DNA of 64,000 nt from Alteromonas sp. 5E99-2 (GTDB lineage: Bacteria; Pseudomonadota; Gammaproteobacteria; Enterobacterales; Alteromonadaceae): the NCBI RefSeq assembly GCF_017368475.1, contig NZ_JAFNJE010000014.1, positions 1 to 64,000 of the forward strand, given 5' to 3'. Both the position numbers and the translations under genes were made by a program. This document shows positions 1 to 9,347 of this stretch, one piece after another. The notes below the pieces were generated by a model. The model made no database searches and had not been told where the DNA came from. It saw only the letters and a program-made list of their open reading frames with translations. The first letter of the stretch is position 1. Every line of letters begins with the position of its first letter.

Positions 1-2
1 TG

Positions 3-404
3 GATCAAGACGAAGATGGAATGCCCGACGACGGCTCAACTATATTCCGAGTACCTGACCTCAATGGCTTAATTGGCCAATCAGAAAATTTTGCTAACCT
101 AGTGGGCATATACCAAGACGAAAAATTAGAAGTGCGTATTGCGTACCAATGGCGTGACGAGTTCTTGAACTCGTACCAAACCTTCATTACAGGTAACCCC
201 AATATCCAAGACGCTAACTTCTCCCTTGATGCCTCTGTCCGTTATCAAATTACCGATGCTCTACAAGTTAGAATACAAGGTACAAACCTAACGGATGAAG
301 CGCAAACCTCACGAGATATATTGAATAGCGCCGGTGAAACCTTCCAGCGTTCGAGCTTCCTGTTCGACCGTCGGATTAACTTCGGTGTGCAATATACCTT
401 TTAA
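3..404 (+). CDS. TonB-dependent receptor, C-terminal part only
   Basis: The reading frame is open from the window edge, so the gene begins outside and only about 133 residues are seen. They show the alternating pattern of beta-barrel strands, the late-barrel phrase GTNLTDEAQ, and a terminal strand ending in aromatic Phe (VQYTF), the usual outer-membrane export signal of TonB-dependent receptors. The substrate cannot be told from this fragment. The convergent neighbour is a tryptophan-halogenase homologue; receptor/halogenase neighbours are a known arrangement in marine and freshwater proteobacteria, so an aromatic or indolic substrate is possible but is inference. A terminator follows directly. 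Confidence 0.85.
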   Translation, partial: DQDEDGMPDDGSTIFRVPDLNGLIGQSENFANLVGIYQDEKLEVRIAYQWRDEFLNSYQTFITGNPNIQDANFSLDASVRYQITDALQVRIQGTNLTDEAQTSRDILNSAGETFQRSSFLFDRRINFGVQYTF

Positions 405-423
405 CATTTAAACTCTAGACAAT

Positions 424-455
424 AAAAAACCGCTGAAATTTTCGGCGGTTTTTTT
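424..455. terminator. Bidirectional rho-independent terminator
   Basis: A tight hairpin (CCGCTGAAA paired to TTTCGGCGG with one G-T pair, loop of about one to three bases) is flanked by A-runs on the left and a seven-T run on the right. It serves the receptor gene on the plus strand and, read in reverse, the halogenase on the minus strand. Confidence 0.85.
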
Positions 456-472
456 GTTTAAGTGAACACTTA

Positions 473-1975
473 CTACCCGATTACTTTATTCAGATAAACT
501 TCATGTTGAGGCATCACCTCTAAACAGCGCTGTGTCGCTCTGTGTAATTCCGTCATTCTAAGTTCTAATGATGCATCATCTAAAGTATCTGCCAACGGAT
601 GATAGCGCGCAGGCGTGATATTTTGCCCATTAAACACAGCAAACCAACTGACTGGGCTAAATAGCTCTAAATCTTCTCGGTATAAACGGGCATTTTCTTT
701 ATATATTGCAATCCGATCAGACAAGGTTTTTGGTATTTCCATGGTTCGGCAATAATTCCAAAATGGGCTGTCGTCTCGTGTGGTCCCGTGATAATGCAAA
801 ATAAGAAAATCTCTTACTTGTTCATACTCTTCCTGGGTTTTGCGGTTAAAGTAATCGATATCAGGCTGATTAAAGGTTTTATCAGGCCAGTTTGTCATCA
901 AACGAGCGATAGCAGACTGAATTAAATGAATAGAGGTAGATTCAAGTGGCTCTAAAAAACCTGCGGATAAGCCTATTGCCACTACGTTCTTATTCCATGT
1001 TTTCTTACGAATACCCGTTTTAAAACGCAATAGTCTGGGTTCAGATAACGGCGCCGTATCTAGCCCTTCATTCAATGTGGCTACAGCCTCATCATCGCTG
1101 ATATAGTCACTGCTATACACATAGCCATTACCAGTACGAGATTGCAGTGGAATACGCCATTGCCACCCCGCAGCTTTGGCAGTAGATCGGGTATAGGGCA
1201 CTAACTCATCTAATCGTTCACTTAATCTGGCCACCGCTCGGTCACACGGTAAATAGTGAGACCAATCTTCGTATCCAGTTTTAAGTGTTTTTTCTATTAA
1301 TAGCCCAATAAAACCAGAACAATCAATAAACATGTCACCATCAATGGTTTGCCCGTTTTCAAGCTCAATACTCTCGATATTTCCGCTGTCGATATTTTGT
1401 TTAACGCTGACGACTTTACCTTCGGTTCGTTTTACCCCTCGAGACTCAGATACGCTACGCATAAACTCAGCGTATTTTGTTGCATCAAAGTGATAAGCAT
1501 AATCAATTGAACTCATTGGAGACGATTGTAAATCGGTACGAGGATGTTGAAATTTGCCCGCTTTTGCAGCCATACCCGCTAAGCTAAATTCGTCGATGGG
1601 CTTAGCCGTCCCTTTTTTCTGTTGGCGCAGCCAAGAGTGATGAAAGTGTACGCTTTGCATGTCCATACCATAAGGTCCGAAAGGATGAACATATGCGTCG
1701 CCGAGCTTCCCCCAATCAACAAATTCAATACCGAGTTTATAAGTGGCATTAGTTGCTTTTAGAAACGCTTGTTCATCTAGGCCTGCTAGCCGGTTGAAGT
1801 ATTTAATGTGAGGAATGGTTGCTTCGCCCACCCCCACAGTGCCTAAAGCTTCTGATTCTACGAGGTGGATACCTATTTTTTTTAAATTCAGTATTTTAGA
1901 GAAAGCGGCTGCAACCATCCAACCCGCAGTGCCGCCGCCCACAATCACAACATTTGTTACATCTAAGCTGCTCAA
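473..1975 (-). CDS. Flavin-dependent tryptophan halogenase family protein (PrnA-like)
   Basis: 500 aa, typical for the family. It shows the FAD-binding GGGTAGW (residues 13-19), the GVGEATIPH segment (48-56), a lysine at residue 80 (TYKLGIEF) in the place of the catalytic lysine of PrnA/RebH, and the halogenase signature WQWRIP at 271-276. It should use FADH2, O2 and halide to form a lysine-bound haloamine and halogenate an indole-like substrate; the real substrate is unknown. The start is a TTG, supported by a GGAG Shine-Dalgarno nine bases upstream (1985-1988); no in-frame ATG precedes it. A 7-bp inverted repeat (1995-2013) lies just upstream. No flavin reductase is adjacent, although a flavin reductase-like gene lies at 8403. 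Confidence 0.85.
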   Translation of the reverse strand: MSSLDVTNVVIVGGGTAGWMVAAAFSKILNLKKIGIHLVESEALGTVGVGEATIPHIKYFNRLAGLDEQAFLKATNATYKLGIEFVDWGKLGDAYVHPFGPYGMDMQSVHFHHSWLRQQKKGTAKPIDEFSLAGMAAKAGKFQHPRTDLQSSPMSSIDYAYHFDATKYAEFMRSVSESRGVKRTEGKVVSVKQNIDSGNIESIELENGQTIDGDMFIDCSGFIGLLIEKTLKTGYEDWSHYLPCDRAVARLSERLDELVPYTRSTAKAAGWQWRIPLQSRTGNGYVYSSDYISDDEAVATLNEGLDTAPLSEPRLLRFKTGIRKKTWNKNVVAIGLSAGFLEPLESTSIHLIQSAIARLMTNWPDKTFNQPDIDYFNRKTQEEYEQVRDFLILHYHGTTRDDSPFWNYCRTMEIPKTLSDRIAIYKENARLYREDLELFSPVSWFAVFNGQNITPARYHPLADTLDDASLELRMTELHRATQRCLEVMPQHEVYLNKVIG

Positions 1976-2080
1976 AAATCGTCACTCCATGTTTGCTTAG
2001 CAAAACGCTAAGCCTTTTACATTTTGATAACATAAATATTACCATGCTTCACAATAGAATTTCGACGATTTATCGAGAAT

Positions 2081-2983
2081 TTACTTACCCGTCACCCAAT
2101 CCATTTGCATTCCGGCGCGACGCTTTTTATCCAGTAGCTCTTCTAATAACGGAGTAAGTATTAACTCCATCGCTAGCCCCATTTTTCCGCCGGGTACAAC
2201 AAGGGTATTAATCCGAGACATGAAAGCGCCATCTATCATTTGTAGAAGGTAGGGATAATTCACATTTTTCATCTCTCGACGAAAACGCACCACCACAAAG
2301 CTCTCATCTTGGGTGGGGATATCTCTAGCGCTGAAAGGGTTTGATGTATCAACAGTAGGGACTCGCTGAAAATTAACATGAGTGCGTGAAAACTGAGGAG
2401 TGATGTAATGAAAATAATCATCTAAGCCTCGAACAATACTGCTCATTACGGCTTCACGGGAATGACCTCGGTCTGTGGTATCGCGAACAATTTTTTGTAT
2501 CCACTCTAAGTTAACGATAGGCACCATGCCAACCAATAAATCTACATGGCGAGCTACATCAATCTCATCTGTAGCCACACCACCATGTAACCCTTCATAA
2601 AACAACAAATCAGTATCAGATGCCAAATCTTGCCAAGGTGTAAAAGTACCAGGCATTTGATTAAATGGCACAGCATCATCAAAGGTGTGCAAATATTGCC
2701 TAAATTTACCTACGCCTTTTTCAGCATAACTTTTGAATAAAGCTTCGAGTAATTCAAAGTCATTGGCTTTAGGGCCAAAATAGCTAATGTGCCGTCCTTG
2801 TTCTTGAGCTTTTCTTATTTCCACTTCCATTTCAGGCCGAGTAAAGCGATGAAAGCTGTCTCCACCTACAAAGGCTGCATTGACATTAAGGTTACGAAAA
2901 ATATGCTGAATCGCATTCGTTGTGGTAGATGTTCCGGCTCCAGAGGAGCCGGTTATCGCTATAATGGGGTGCTTAACAGACAC
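2081..2983 (-). CDS. prkB: Phosphoribulokinase, PrkB type
   Basis: 300 aa (the E. coli PrkB is 289). The P-loop GSSGAGTS is at residues 12-19, followed by GDSFHR, GRHISYFGP, FYEGLHGG, PQFSRTH and VVPGGKMG, all hallmarks of the proteobacterial class I phosphoribulokinase fold. By homology it phosphorylates ribulose 5-phosphate, but no RuBisCO gene is in the window and the role of PrkB in heterotrophs is unclear. The start is GTG with an AGGTAA element upstream. The gene stands between the halogenase and purD, on the same strand as both; spacings of about 60 to 100 bases suggest separate transcription. Confidence 0.9.
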   Translation of the reverse strand: MSVKHPIIAITGSSGAGTSTTTNAIQHIFRNLNVNAAFVGGDSFHRFTRPEMEVEIRKAQEQGRHISYFGPKANDFELLEALFKSYAEKGVGKFRQYLHTFDDAVPFNQMPGTFTPWQDLASDTDLLFYEGLHGGVATDEIDVARHVDLLVGMVPIVNLEWIQKIVRDTTDRGHSREAVMSSIVRGLDDYFHYITPQFSRTHVNFQRVPTVDTSNPFSARDIPTQDESFVVVRFRREMKNVNYPYLLQMIDGAFMSRINTLVVPGGKMGLAMELILTPLLEELLDKKRRAGMQMDWVTGK

Positions 2984-3040
2984 AATTCGTTTACCTAGAG
3001 ATTACGCAAACCCCAGTTATAAGTGTGTCTGTTGCAATAA

Positions 3041-4333
3041 TCAAGCTTTGCTTTGTTCTCGAGCAATCGCGCGGTAAGCAATATCAGAGCGTTTCATCAC
3101 GTCTTTCCATGAAATAGCGTTAGCTAAATCATACGCCGCTTTTTGAGCTTCAGACACTGTATTCCCAAGGGCTGTAGCGCATAAAACACGTCCGCCATTA
3201 GTCACCACATCATCGCCATTTAACGCCGTCCCCGCATGAAACACTTTACCAGGCAATTGACTCGCTTGGTCTAAGCCTTGAATTACATCACCCTTGCTAT
3301 ACGACCCAGGGTACCCACCAGCAGCAAGTACAACCCCTACCGATGCTCTTTTATCAAACTCGATAGAAGTACCTGCTAGCTCGCCTTTACAGGCTGTTTG
3401 ACATAAGGCAACGAGGTCGGATTGCAAACGCAACATAATAGGCTGAGTTTCTGGGTCGCCAAAACGGCAATTAAACTCAATCACTTTCGGCGTTCCATCA
3501 GCCATGATCATCAAGCCTGCGTATAAGAAACCTTTATACGGCATGCCTTCTTTTGCCATTCCAGCAATAGTAGGCGCAATGACTTCATCCATAATACGCT
3601 GATGAATTTCTGCACTCACCACGGGCGCAGGAGAATAAGCCCCCATACCACCGGTATTTGGCCCCTGATCTTTATCAAACGCGCGTTTGTGATCTTGGCT
3701 AGTCGCAAACGATGCCGTATTCACACCATCAGCCATAACAATAAATGACGCTTCTTCACCATCAAGGTATTCTTCAATGACGACACGGCTGCCCGCATCA
3801 CCAAATTTGTTGTCGGCAAGCATATCTTTAATTGCCGCTTCCGCTTCATCTAAGGTCATTGCAACAATAACGCCTTTACCCGCAGCTAAACCATCGGCTT
3901 TCACTACGATTGGAGCACCTTGTTTACGCACATAATCTAATGCAGGCTCGATTTCGGTAAAGGTTTCATAATATCCCGTTGGAATAGCATGACGGGCTAA
4001 GAAATCTTTCGTAAATGCCTTAGAGCCTTCAAGTTGAGATGCCGCTTTCGACGGACCAAAAATCATTAAGCCCTCCGCTTCAAATGCATCAACAACACCA
4101 ATAACAAGAGGTGCTTCAGGGCCGACAATGGTTAATCCAACGTCGTTGTCTTTTGCAAAGGCAATAAGCCCTGCTACGTCTTCAACACCTACATTAACAT
4201 TGGTTAATTTAGGTTCGTTAGCCGTTCCCGCATTACCTGGCGCAACAAAAACCTGAGTAGCTAATTCAGATTGAGCCGCTTTCCATGCAAGCGCATGTTC
4301 GCGACCGCCACCACCAATAACAAGTATATTCAT
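3041..4333 (-). CDS. purD: Phosphoribosylamine-glycine ligase
   Basis: 430 aa, normal length. ATP-grasp enzyme of de novo purine synthesis joining glycine to 5-phosphoribosylamine to give GAR. The N-terminal GGGGREHALAWK, VVKADGLAAGKGV, the QDHKRAFDKDQGPNTGGMG signature and FNCRFGDPETQ are all present. Start ATG has a strong AAGGAG upstream. It lies 24 bases after purH on the same strand, so purH-purD form an operon, as in many gammaproteobacteria. Confidence 0.97.
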   Translation of the reverse strand: MNILVIGGGGREHALAWKAAQSELATQVFVAPGNAGTANEPKLTNVNVGVEDVAGLIAFAKDNDVGLTIVGPEAPLVIGVVDAFEAEGLMIFGPSKAASQLEGSKAFTKDFLARHAIPTGYYETFTEIEPALDYVRKQGAPIVVKADGLAAGKGVIVAMTLDEAEAAIKDMLADNKFGDAGSRVVIEEYLDGEEASFIVMADGVNTASFATSQDHKRAFDKDQGPNTGGMGAYSPAPVVSAEIHQRIMDEVIAPTIAGMAKEGMPYKGFLYAGLMIMADGTPKVIEFNCRFGDPETQPIMLRLQSDLVALCQTACKGELAGTSIEFDKRASVGVVLAAGGYPGSYSKGDVIQGLDQASQLPGKVFHAGTALNGDDVVTNGGRVLCATALGNTVSEAQKAAYDLANAISWKDVMKRSDIAYRAIAREQSKA

Positions 4334-4357
4334 TGTGAACTCCTTAAATAAACCGGC

Positions 4358-5929
4358 TTAGTGACGGAAGTGACGCATGCCAGTAAAGACCATAGCTATG
4401 CCATGTTCATTAGCCGCAGCGATAACTTCATCATCGCGCATTGAACCACCTGGCTGAATGACTGCGGTCACTCCAGCTTCAGCTGCTGCATCGATACCAT
4501 CTCTAAATGGGAAAAATGCGTCAGATGCCATTACTGACCCTTTGACTTCAAGGTTTTCGTCAGCCGCTTTAATACCTGCAACTTTGGCTGAATAAACACG
4601 GCTCATTTGCCCTGCACCTACACCAATAGTCATGCTGTCTTTACAATAAACAATGGCGTTAGATTTAACGTATTTCGCCACTTTCCATGTAAACATTAAA
4701 TCTCGTAACTCGTCTTCAGTAGGTTGCTTTTCAGTCACCACGGTTAAGTCGCTTTGCTCAACCATACCAAAGTCGCGGTCTTGAACGAGTAAACCACCGT
4801 TAACGCGTTTGAAGTCACTTCCATCAGTAAGCTGACCTTGCCAGTCTCCGCATTCTAAAACACGTACATTTTGCTTAGCGGCCAAAATAGCTTTTGCTTC
4901 GTCGCTCACTGTCGGAGCGATGATCACTTCAACAAATTGACGATCGATAATGGCTTGGGCTGTTTGTCCGTCCAATGTTTGGTTAAACGCAATAATGCCG
5001 CCAAATGCAGATGTCGGGTCGGTTTTAAACGCACGGTCGTAAGCTGTAAGAATGGAGTCGCCTAGCGCAACACCACAAGGATTAGCATGCTTCACTATGA
5101 CACACGCTGGCTCGTTAAACTCTTTTACACACTCTAATGCTGAATCTGTGTCTGCAATATTGTTAAACGACAATGCTTTACCTTGTAGCTGAGTTGCCGT
5201 AGCAACAGATGCTTCTTGTACATTGTTTTCAACGTAGAACGCCGCATCCTGATGGCTGTTTTCACCATAGCGTAAATCTTGCTTTTTAGTGAATTGCATA
5301 TTGTAGGTGCGGGGAAAATTAGACTCGCTGTCTTTTAAACGGGAACCAAAATAGTTAGCTATCATGCCGTCGTATTCAGCGGTGTGCTCAAAAGCCTTAA
5401 TCGCTAGGTCAAAACGTGTTTCTATGGACAGTTGATTGTCGTTATCTGACATTTCTTTTATTACTGCTTGGTAATCACTTGCGTTAACAATAATGCATAC
5501 GTCATTGTGATTTTTTGCAGCAGCACGAACCATAGTCGGACCACCAATATCGATATTTTCAATTGCGTCGACAAGAGAACAGTCCGGATTTGCAACAGTT
5601 TGTGCAAACGGATAAAGGTTTACACACACCAAATCAATAGGAGCAATTTCATGTTGGGCCATCACCGCTGCATCTACGTCACGTCGTCCTAAAATACCGC
5701 CATGAACTTTTGGATGTAGTGTTTTAACTCGACCATCCATAATTTCTGGATGACCTGTATGCTCAGACACTTCCTTTACTGGAAGACCGTTTTCGGCAAG
5801 TAATTTGGCAGTACCGCCAGTAGATAACAGTTCAACTCCGGCTTGGTGAAGAAACGTTGCCAATTCGACAATACCTGACTTATCAGAAACACTTAATAGT
5901 GCGCGTTTAATAGACTTTAGTTCTTGCAT
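4358..5929 (-). CDS. purH: Bifunctional AICAR transformylase / IMP cyclohydrolase
   Basis: 523 aa, normal for PurH. The N-terminal IMP cyclohydrolase (MGS-like) domain shows LLSTGGTAK and [15 protein letters not shown]; the C-terminal AICAR transformylase domain shows [28 protein letters not shown] and the C-terminal TGMRHFRH. It carries out the last two steps of IMP synthesis. First gene of a purH-purD operon. The 79 bases before it contain the fis terminator and I see no convincing PurR operator or Shine-Dalgarno, so its promoter is unresolved. Confidence 0.97.
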   Translation of the reverse strand: MQELKSIKRALLSVSDKSGIVELATFLHQAGVELLSTGGTAKLLAENGLPVKEVSEHTGHPEIMDGRVKTLHPKVHGGILGRRDVDAAVMAQHEIAPIDLVCVNLYPFAQTVANPDCSLVDAIENIDIGGPTMVRAAAKNHNDVCIIVNASDYQAVIKEMSDNDNQLSIETRFDLAIKAFEHTAEYDGMIANYFGSRLKDSESNFPRTYNMQFTKKQDLRYGENSHQDAAFYVENNVQEASVATATQLQGKALSFNNIADTDSALECVKEFNEPACVIVKHANPCGVALGDSILTAYDRAFKTDPTSAFGGIIAFNQTLDGQTAQAIIDRQFVEVIIAPTVSDEAKAILAAKQNVRVLECGDWQGQLTDGSDFKRVNGGLLVQDRDFGMVEQSDLTVVTEKQPTEDELRDLMFTWKVAKYVKSNAIVYCKDSMTIGVGAGQMSRVYSAKVAGIKAADENLEVKGSVMASDAFFPFRDGIDAAAEAGVTAVIQPGGSMRDDEVIAAANEHGIAMVFTGMRHFRH

Positions 5930-5956
5930 AATAGATCGCTGTAATTAAGAGGTTAA

Positions 5957-5985
5957 ACAAAAAGAGCACCAATTGGTGCTCTTCT
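5957..5985 (-). terminator. Rho-independent terminator of dusB-fis
   Basis: A perfect 22-base palindrome (5962-5983, core AGAGCACCAATTGGTGCTCT) lies just downstream of the fis stop and, on the minus strand, runs into CTTTTTGTTT. It should separate dusB-fis from purH-purD, unless read-through feeds the purine genes. Confidence 0.8.
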
Positions 5986-6008
5986 GAAGTGGGCAAAGCC
6001 CTTAATTT

Positions 6009-6302
6009 TTAGTTCATTCCGTATTGCTTTAACTTCTTGCGCAACGTGCCACGGTTAATCCCCATCATTATGGCTGCGCGGGTTTGGTTACCGCGAGTGA
6101 AGGTCATAACTTCATCTAGCAATGGCGCTTCTACCTCGGCCAATACCAAGTCATATAAATTATCGATATTGGTGTTATCTAATTGAACAAGATACTTATT
6201 CACCGCTTGCTTAACAGAGTCACGCAATGGTTTTTGCGCTTGCGTTTGTGACGGAGTTGTCACTGTTGTGGTGAAAGGTGAAGTTAAATTTTGATCGAAC
6301 AT
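6009..6302 (-). CDS. fis: DNA-binding protein Fis
   Basis: 97 aa, one less than E. coli Fis. The C-terminal helix-turn-helix (TRGNQTRAA and [18 protein letters not shown]) is almost identical to the enteric protein, as are [11 protein letters not shown] and DLVLAEVE. The N-terminal beta-hairpin region is more divergent, as usual. Nucleoid-associated protein that bends DNA and activates stable RNA promoters. It follows dusB by 23 bases, the classic dusB-fis operon of gammaproteobacteria. Confidence 0.97.
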   Translation of the reverse strand: MFDQNLTSPFTTTVTTPSQTQAQKPLRDSVKQAVNKYLVQLDNTNIDNLYDLVLAEVEAPLLDEVMTFTRGNQTRAAIMMGINRGTLRKKLKQYGMN

Positions 6303-6325
6303 AATACTCGCTTACTTATCAATAC

Positions 6326-7324
6326 TCATGCAGCAGGAGAAACAGGGTTTGAATCTTCTCGCTGCAACAACAAAAAATAGTTTTCAATAGCCTCTAGCTG
6401 GTCCGTTTCAGCTTCAATAGCATTGAAAACACGCCTAAATTGACGATCCTTGTCGTGATGTTCAAGGTACCAAGCTGCGTGTTTACGCGCTATACGTACG
6501 CCCATTACATCACCATAAAACTGATGAACATTGATCAAATGCTCAATGAGCACATCTCTTTGTTCATTTAAAGAAGGCTGCGCTAGCAGCTTTTCATGTT
6601 TAAGATAATGATTTATCTGTTTGAAGAGCCAAGGGTTACCTTGAGCTCCTCTACCTATCATCACTGCATCAGCACCAGTAAAATCCAGCACTGCTTTTGC
6701 TTTTTCTGGCGATGTAATATCACCGTTAGCAACAATAGGAATAGAAACCTCGGCTTTAATTGCCTTTATCGTGTTGTACTCGGCATCGCCTTTGTACATA
6801 CAGGCTTTGGTTCTACCATGCACTGCCAACGCACTAATTCCGCAATTTTCCGCGATACGGGCAATGTCTACACCGTTTCGATTTTCAGGGTTCCAACCCG
6901 TTCTAATCTTCAGTGTTACAGGTACATCAACTGCATTTACCACTGCGTGAAGAATCCTCTCTACACGGTCTGGAAACTGCAACAATGCTGAGCCTGCGAG
7001 TTTTTTGTTCACTTTTTTTGCGGGGCACCCCATATTGATATCAATAATTTGGGCACCCTGTTCGACGTTCATTCTTGCTGCACTCGCCATAAGCTCAGGC
7101 TCTGAGCCGGCTATCTGCACCGAACGAATTCCCGTTTCGCCAGCGTGATCCATACGTTGTTTAGATTTAGTTGTATTCCACACCCGAGGATTACTCGACA
7201 GCATTTCGGAAACTACTAAGCCCGCCCCCATACGCACGCACATTTGGCGAAAAGGTCTATCGGTTACGCCAGCCATAGGCGCGAGAATCACATTGTTCTT
7301 TAATGAATACTCGCCAATTTTCAT
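6326..7324 (-). CDS. dusB: tRNA-dihydrouridine synthase B
   Basis: 332 aa. FMN-dependent reductase that makes dihydrouridine in the tRNA D-loop. LAPMAGVTDRPFR at the N-terminus, the catalytic cysteine in NMGCPAKKVNKK, KIRTGW, VHGRTKACMYKG, ANGDI and MIGRGAQGNPW are all seen. The DusB assignment over DusA or DusC follows from these motifs and from its position as first gene of the dusB-fis operon. Confidence 0.95.
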   Translation of the reverse strand: MKIGEYSLKNNVILAPMAGVTDRPFRQMCVRMGAGLVVSEMLSSNPRVWNTTKSKQRMDHAGETGIRSVQIAGSEPELMASAARMNVEQGAQIIDINMGCPAKKVNKKLAGSALLQFPDRVERILHAVVNAVDVPVTLKIRTGWNPENRNGVDIARIAENCGISALAVHGRTKACMYKGDAEYNTIKAIKAEVSIPIVANGDITSPEKAKAVLDFTGADAVMIGRGAQGNPWLFKQINHYLKHEKLLAQPSLNEQRDVLIEHLINVHQFYGDVMGVRIARKHAAWYLEHHDKDRQFRRVFNAIEAETDQLEAIENYFLLLQREDSNPVSPAA

Positions 7325-7342
7325 TACTACAGCCTTAATCGA

Positions 7343-7370
7343 ACAAAAAACAACCGCTCATTTAAAGCGG
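7343..7370 (-). terminator. Possible terminator between prmA and dusB
   Basis: On the minus strand CCGCT and AGCGG pair around a seven-base loop and are followed by TTGTTTTTTG. The stem is short, and it lies only about 20 bases before the dusB start, so it could be a leaky terminator or an attenuator for dusB-fis. Confidence 0.45.
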
Positions 7371-7446
7371 GCGCTAAGTTTACGCATTTTTTCACGCCTT
7401 GAAAAGGCTAAAAATCACACAATTTTTTGACTTTGAGTATTGACAT

Positions 7447-8331
7447 TTACGTTGCTTTGCGAAGTCCAGAAACACGAGCCCATTCACCGTCTATTTTACT
7501 GGCTTCTAATTCGAAATCTTGACCATAGGCTTTCTCTATATTCGGAACTTGTTCAGCCAGAATTCCAGATAGCACTAATTTGCCACCGGGTTTACAAAAA
7601 GCGGAAATGGTTTCACGCAAAGAAATAAGCGGTCCAGACAGAATATTGGCAAATACAAAATCAGCCTGCAAGCTTGGTTGATCTTCTGGTAAAAACACCT
7701 CAAGTGCGCTATCGACATCGTTACGTCTCGCATTTTCCATACTGGCTTGCAGTGCTTGAGGGTCGATATCTATGCCAATGCCTTTTTCAGCACCTAATTT
7801 AAGTGCAGCCACGCCGAGAATTCCTGAACCACAGCCGAAATCAACAAAGGTCTTGTTTTGTATCGCTTGGCTGTCTAACCATTGCAAACACAAAGACGTT
7901 GTAGGATGAGTTCCCGTACCAAAAGCCAAACCTGGATCTAGCATTACATTCACAGCATCAGGGTTAGGCACGTCACGCCAACTTGGACAGACCCAAAGTT
8001 TTTTCCCGAATTGCATAGGATGAAAGTTATCCATCCATTCCCGCTCCCAATCTTTATCTTCTAGTGGATCGGCTTTCCAAGGGATGTCTGCGCTTAACTT
8101 ATTGCTTTGAACTAACTCGTTAATCAAGGATTCAATATTCGTTTGCGCATCAAACAGCCCAACCACGCGAGTATCAGGCCACAACATGACTTCCCCGGGC
8201 TTAGGCTCGTACATCGGCGTGTCTTTTGCGTCTAGAAAAGTCACGGCTAATGCACCAGCATCTGATAACACATCGCCAAGAGGCTCTGCATTTTGAGCAT
8301 TTGTATCTATCTTAAGTTGAATCCAAGGCAT
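7447..8331 (-). CDS. prmA: Ribosomal protein L11 methyltransferase
   Basis: 294 aa, usual length. N-terminal substrate-recognition domain ([16 protein letters not shown]) followed by a class I SAM methyltransferase domain with [15 protein letters not shown], motif [12 protein letters not shown] and NILSGPL. Trimethylates ribosomal protein L11. It is the usual upstream neighbour of dusB-fis in gammaproteobacteria, and sits 122 bases before dusB here. Confidence 0.96.
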   Translation of the reverse strand: MPWIQLKIDTNAQNAEPLGDVLSDAGALAVTFLDAKDTPMYEPKPGEVMLWPDTRVVGLFDAQTNIESLINELVQSNKLSADIPWKADPLEDKDWEREWMDNFHPMQFGKKLWVCPSWRDVPNPDAVNVMLDPGLAFGTGTHPTTSLCLQWLDSQAIQNKTFVDFGCGSGILGVAALKLGAEKGIGIDIDPQALQASMENARRNDVDSALEVFLPEDQPSLQADFVFANILSGPLISLRETISAFCKPGGKLVLSGILAEQVPNIEKAYGQDFELEASKIDGEWARVSGLRKAT

Positions 8332-8402
8332 AGTTAAACCCAGCGCCGTTACAACGCCAGCAACACAATAATAAGGTTGAATGAAGGCATTATATTACAG
8401 GT

Positions 8403-9017
8403 TTAGGGTTTCGCGTAAGGAAACCGCTTTTCTTGTTGCTGAGTGACATAAGCATCTAGGCCATTTATGGCCACAATTCCTTTGGACGATAGCGATACAA
8501 ATCCATCTGACTGAATAGCATTGGCTGCGACATGAGCCTGAACAATCTCGCCAATGATTAAGACTGTGCCATTGTGCTTTATAGGTACAATTTCTACCAA
8601 CGCCATACCTAATTTAATTGCACTTTGCTGTACAAAAGGGGCAATAAAATCACTTAAATACTCGCTGTCTAGTCCCACTTTATCGAATTCATTTTCTTCT
8701 GCTTGGTAGCTAGCTGAACTTTGATGAGCTTGTTCAACAAAATCAACACCAATATGGTTTAGGGTGTAAACCTTAGTCGCTTTAATATTTTCTAACGTAT
8801 CTCGCCGCACTGTGTGTGGACGCATAACCATACCCATTAAAGGAGGATTAGCTCCCAAGTGCACAACGGAACTCACCACAGCTAGATTTTCTATACCTTG
8901 TTGATCAATTGACCCCACTAAGTTTGCGCTTTTAAAACCAGACAAACTATTAACAAAATGGGCGCGATACCGCGTTTCCATATTGTCGATATCACTGCGG
9001 AAAAAAGTTTTAATCAT
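8403..9017 (-). CDS. Flavin reductase-like (FMN-binding split-barrel) protein
   Basis: 204 aa from the ATG chosen here. Residues such as NLAVVSSVVHLGANPPLMGMV and RRDTLENI fit the flavin reductase-like family that binds FMN in a split barrel. The start overlaps the end of the upstream CPXCG gene by eight bases, with CGGGA just before the ATG, which points to translational coupling; a longer form starting at 9065 would add 16 unlikely residues. Substrate unknown. It could conceivably supply reduced flavin to the halogenase at 473, but the genes are 6 kb apart and this is speculation. Confidence 0.75.
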   Translation of the reverse strand: MIKTFFRSDIDNMETRYRAHFVNSLSGFKSANLVGSIDQQGIENLAVVSSVVHLGANPPLMGMVMRPHTVRRDTLENIKATKVYTLNHIGVDFVEQAHQSSASYQAEENEFDKVGLDSEYLSDFIAPFVQQSAIKLGMALVEIVPIKHNGTVLIIGEIVQAHVAANAIQSDGFVSLSSKGIVAINGLDAYVTQQQEKRFPYAKP

Positions 9018-9261
9018 AGTCCCGTTTCGCCTCAATTTGTATACCGAACTCATTATTGTGAACAATTATATCGATAGGCTGACAACATATTTGACAGTCT
9101 ACTATTTGGGTTTGCTCTATGTCGTTTTGAAAGTCAATTTCTATATCGTTGTACGTCATACAATAAGGACACTCGAATTTAGAGGCCAAGGCTCGTTGGC
9201 GAACTCTAATAACTAATGAATAAAAAGGTGTACGTATACGCTGCCATTTTGGATTATTCAT
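9010..9261 (-). CDS. CPXCG-type cysteine-rich zinc-ribbon protein
   Basis: 83 aa at most. The pattern FECPYC ... VDCQICCQPIDI followed by an acidic end matches the small Cys-rich CPXCG family found beside housekeeping genes in gammaproteobacteria; the first motif reads CPYCM instead of CPYCG. Two CxxC pairs suggest zinc binding. The conserved part begins only about residue 28, so the true start may be later (a TTG at the Leu before ASKFECPYC). Function unknown. Coupled to the flavin reductase-like gene downstream. Confidence 0.75.
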   Translation of the reverse strand: MNNPKWQRIRTPFYSLVIRVRQRALASKFECPYCMTYNDIEIDFQNDIEQTQIVDCQICCQPIDIIVHNNEFGIQIEAKRDYD

Positions 9262-9310
9262 TTAAGTGATTTGGATCATTTGCTCAGTCGTGAATTATAT
9301 GAAATGATAG

Positions 9311-9326
9311 CTGTATATATATACAG
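9311..9326. promoter_or_regulatory. LexA (SOS) box
   Basis: CTGT-ATATATAT-ACAG is a perfect palindrome with the gammaproteobacterial LexA half-sites and the alternating AT spacer of the E. coli consensus; the dyad extends one further base each side (9310-9327). It ends 21 bases before the start of the FAN1-exonuclease gene, where LexA would block the promoter. It could also act on the divergent CPXCG gene. Confidence 0.85.
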
Positions 9327-9347
9327 CCTCTGTTTTCGCAATTTATT

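Noticed and set aside
1995-2013. Hairpin GCTTAGC-AAAAC-GCTAAGC as a terminator between prkB and the halogenase.
   Set aside because: On the minus strand no T-run follows; AAACATGG comes next. On the plus strand there is no gene to terminate. Noted only as a possible leader structure.
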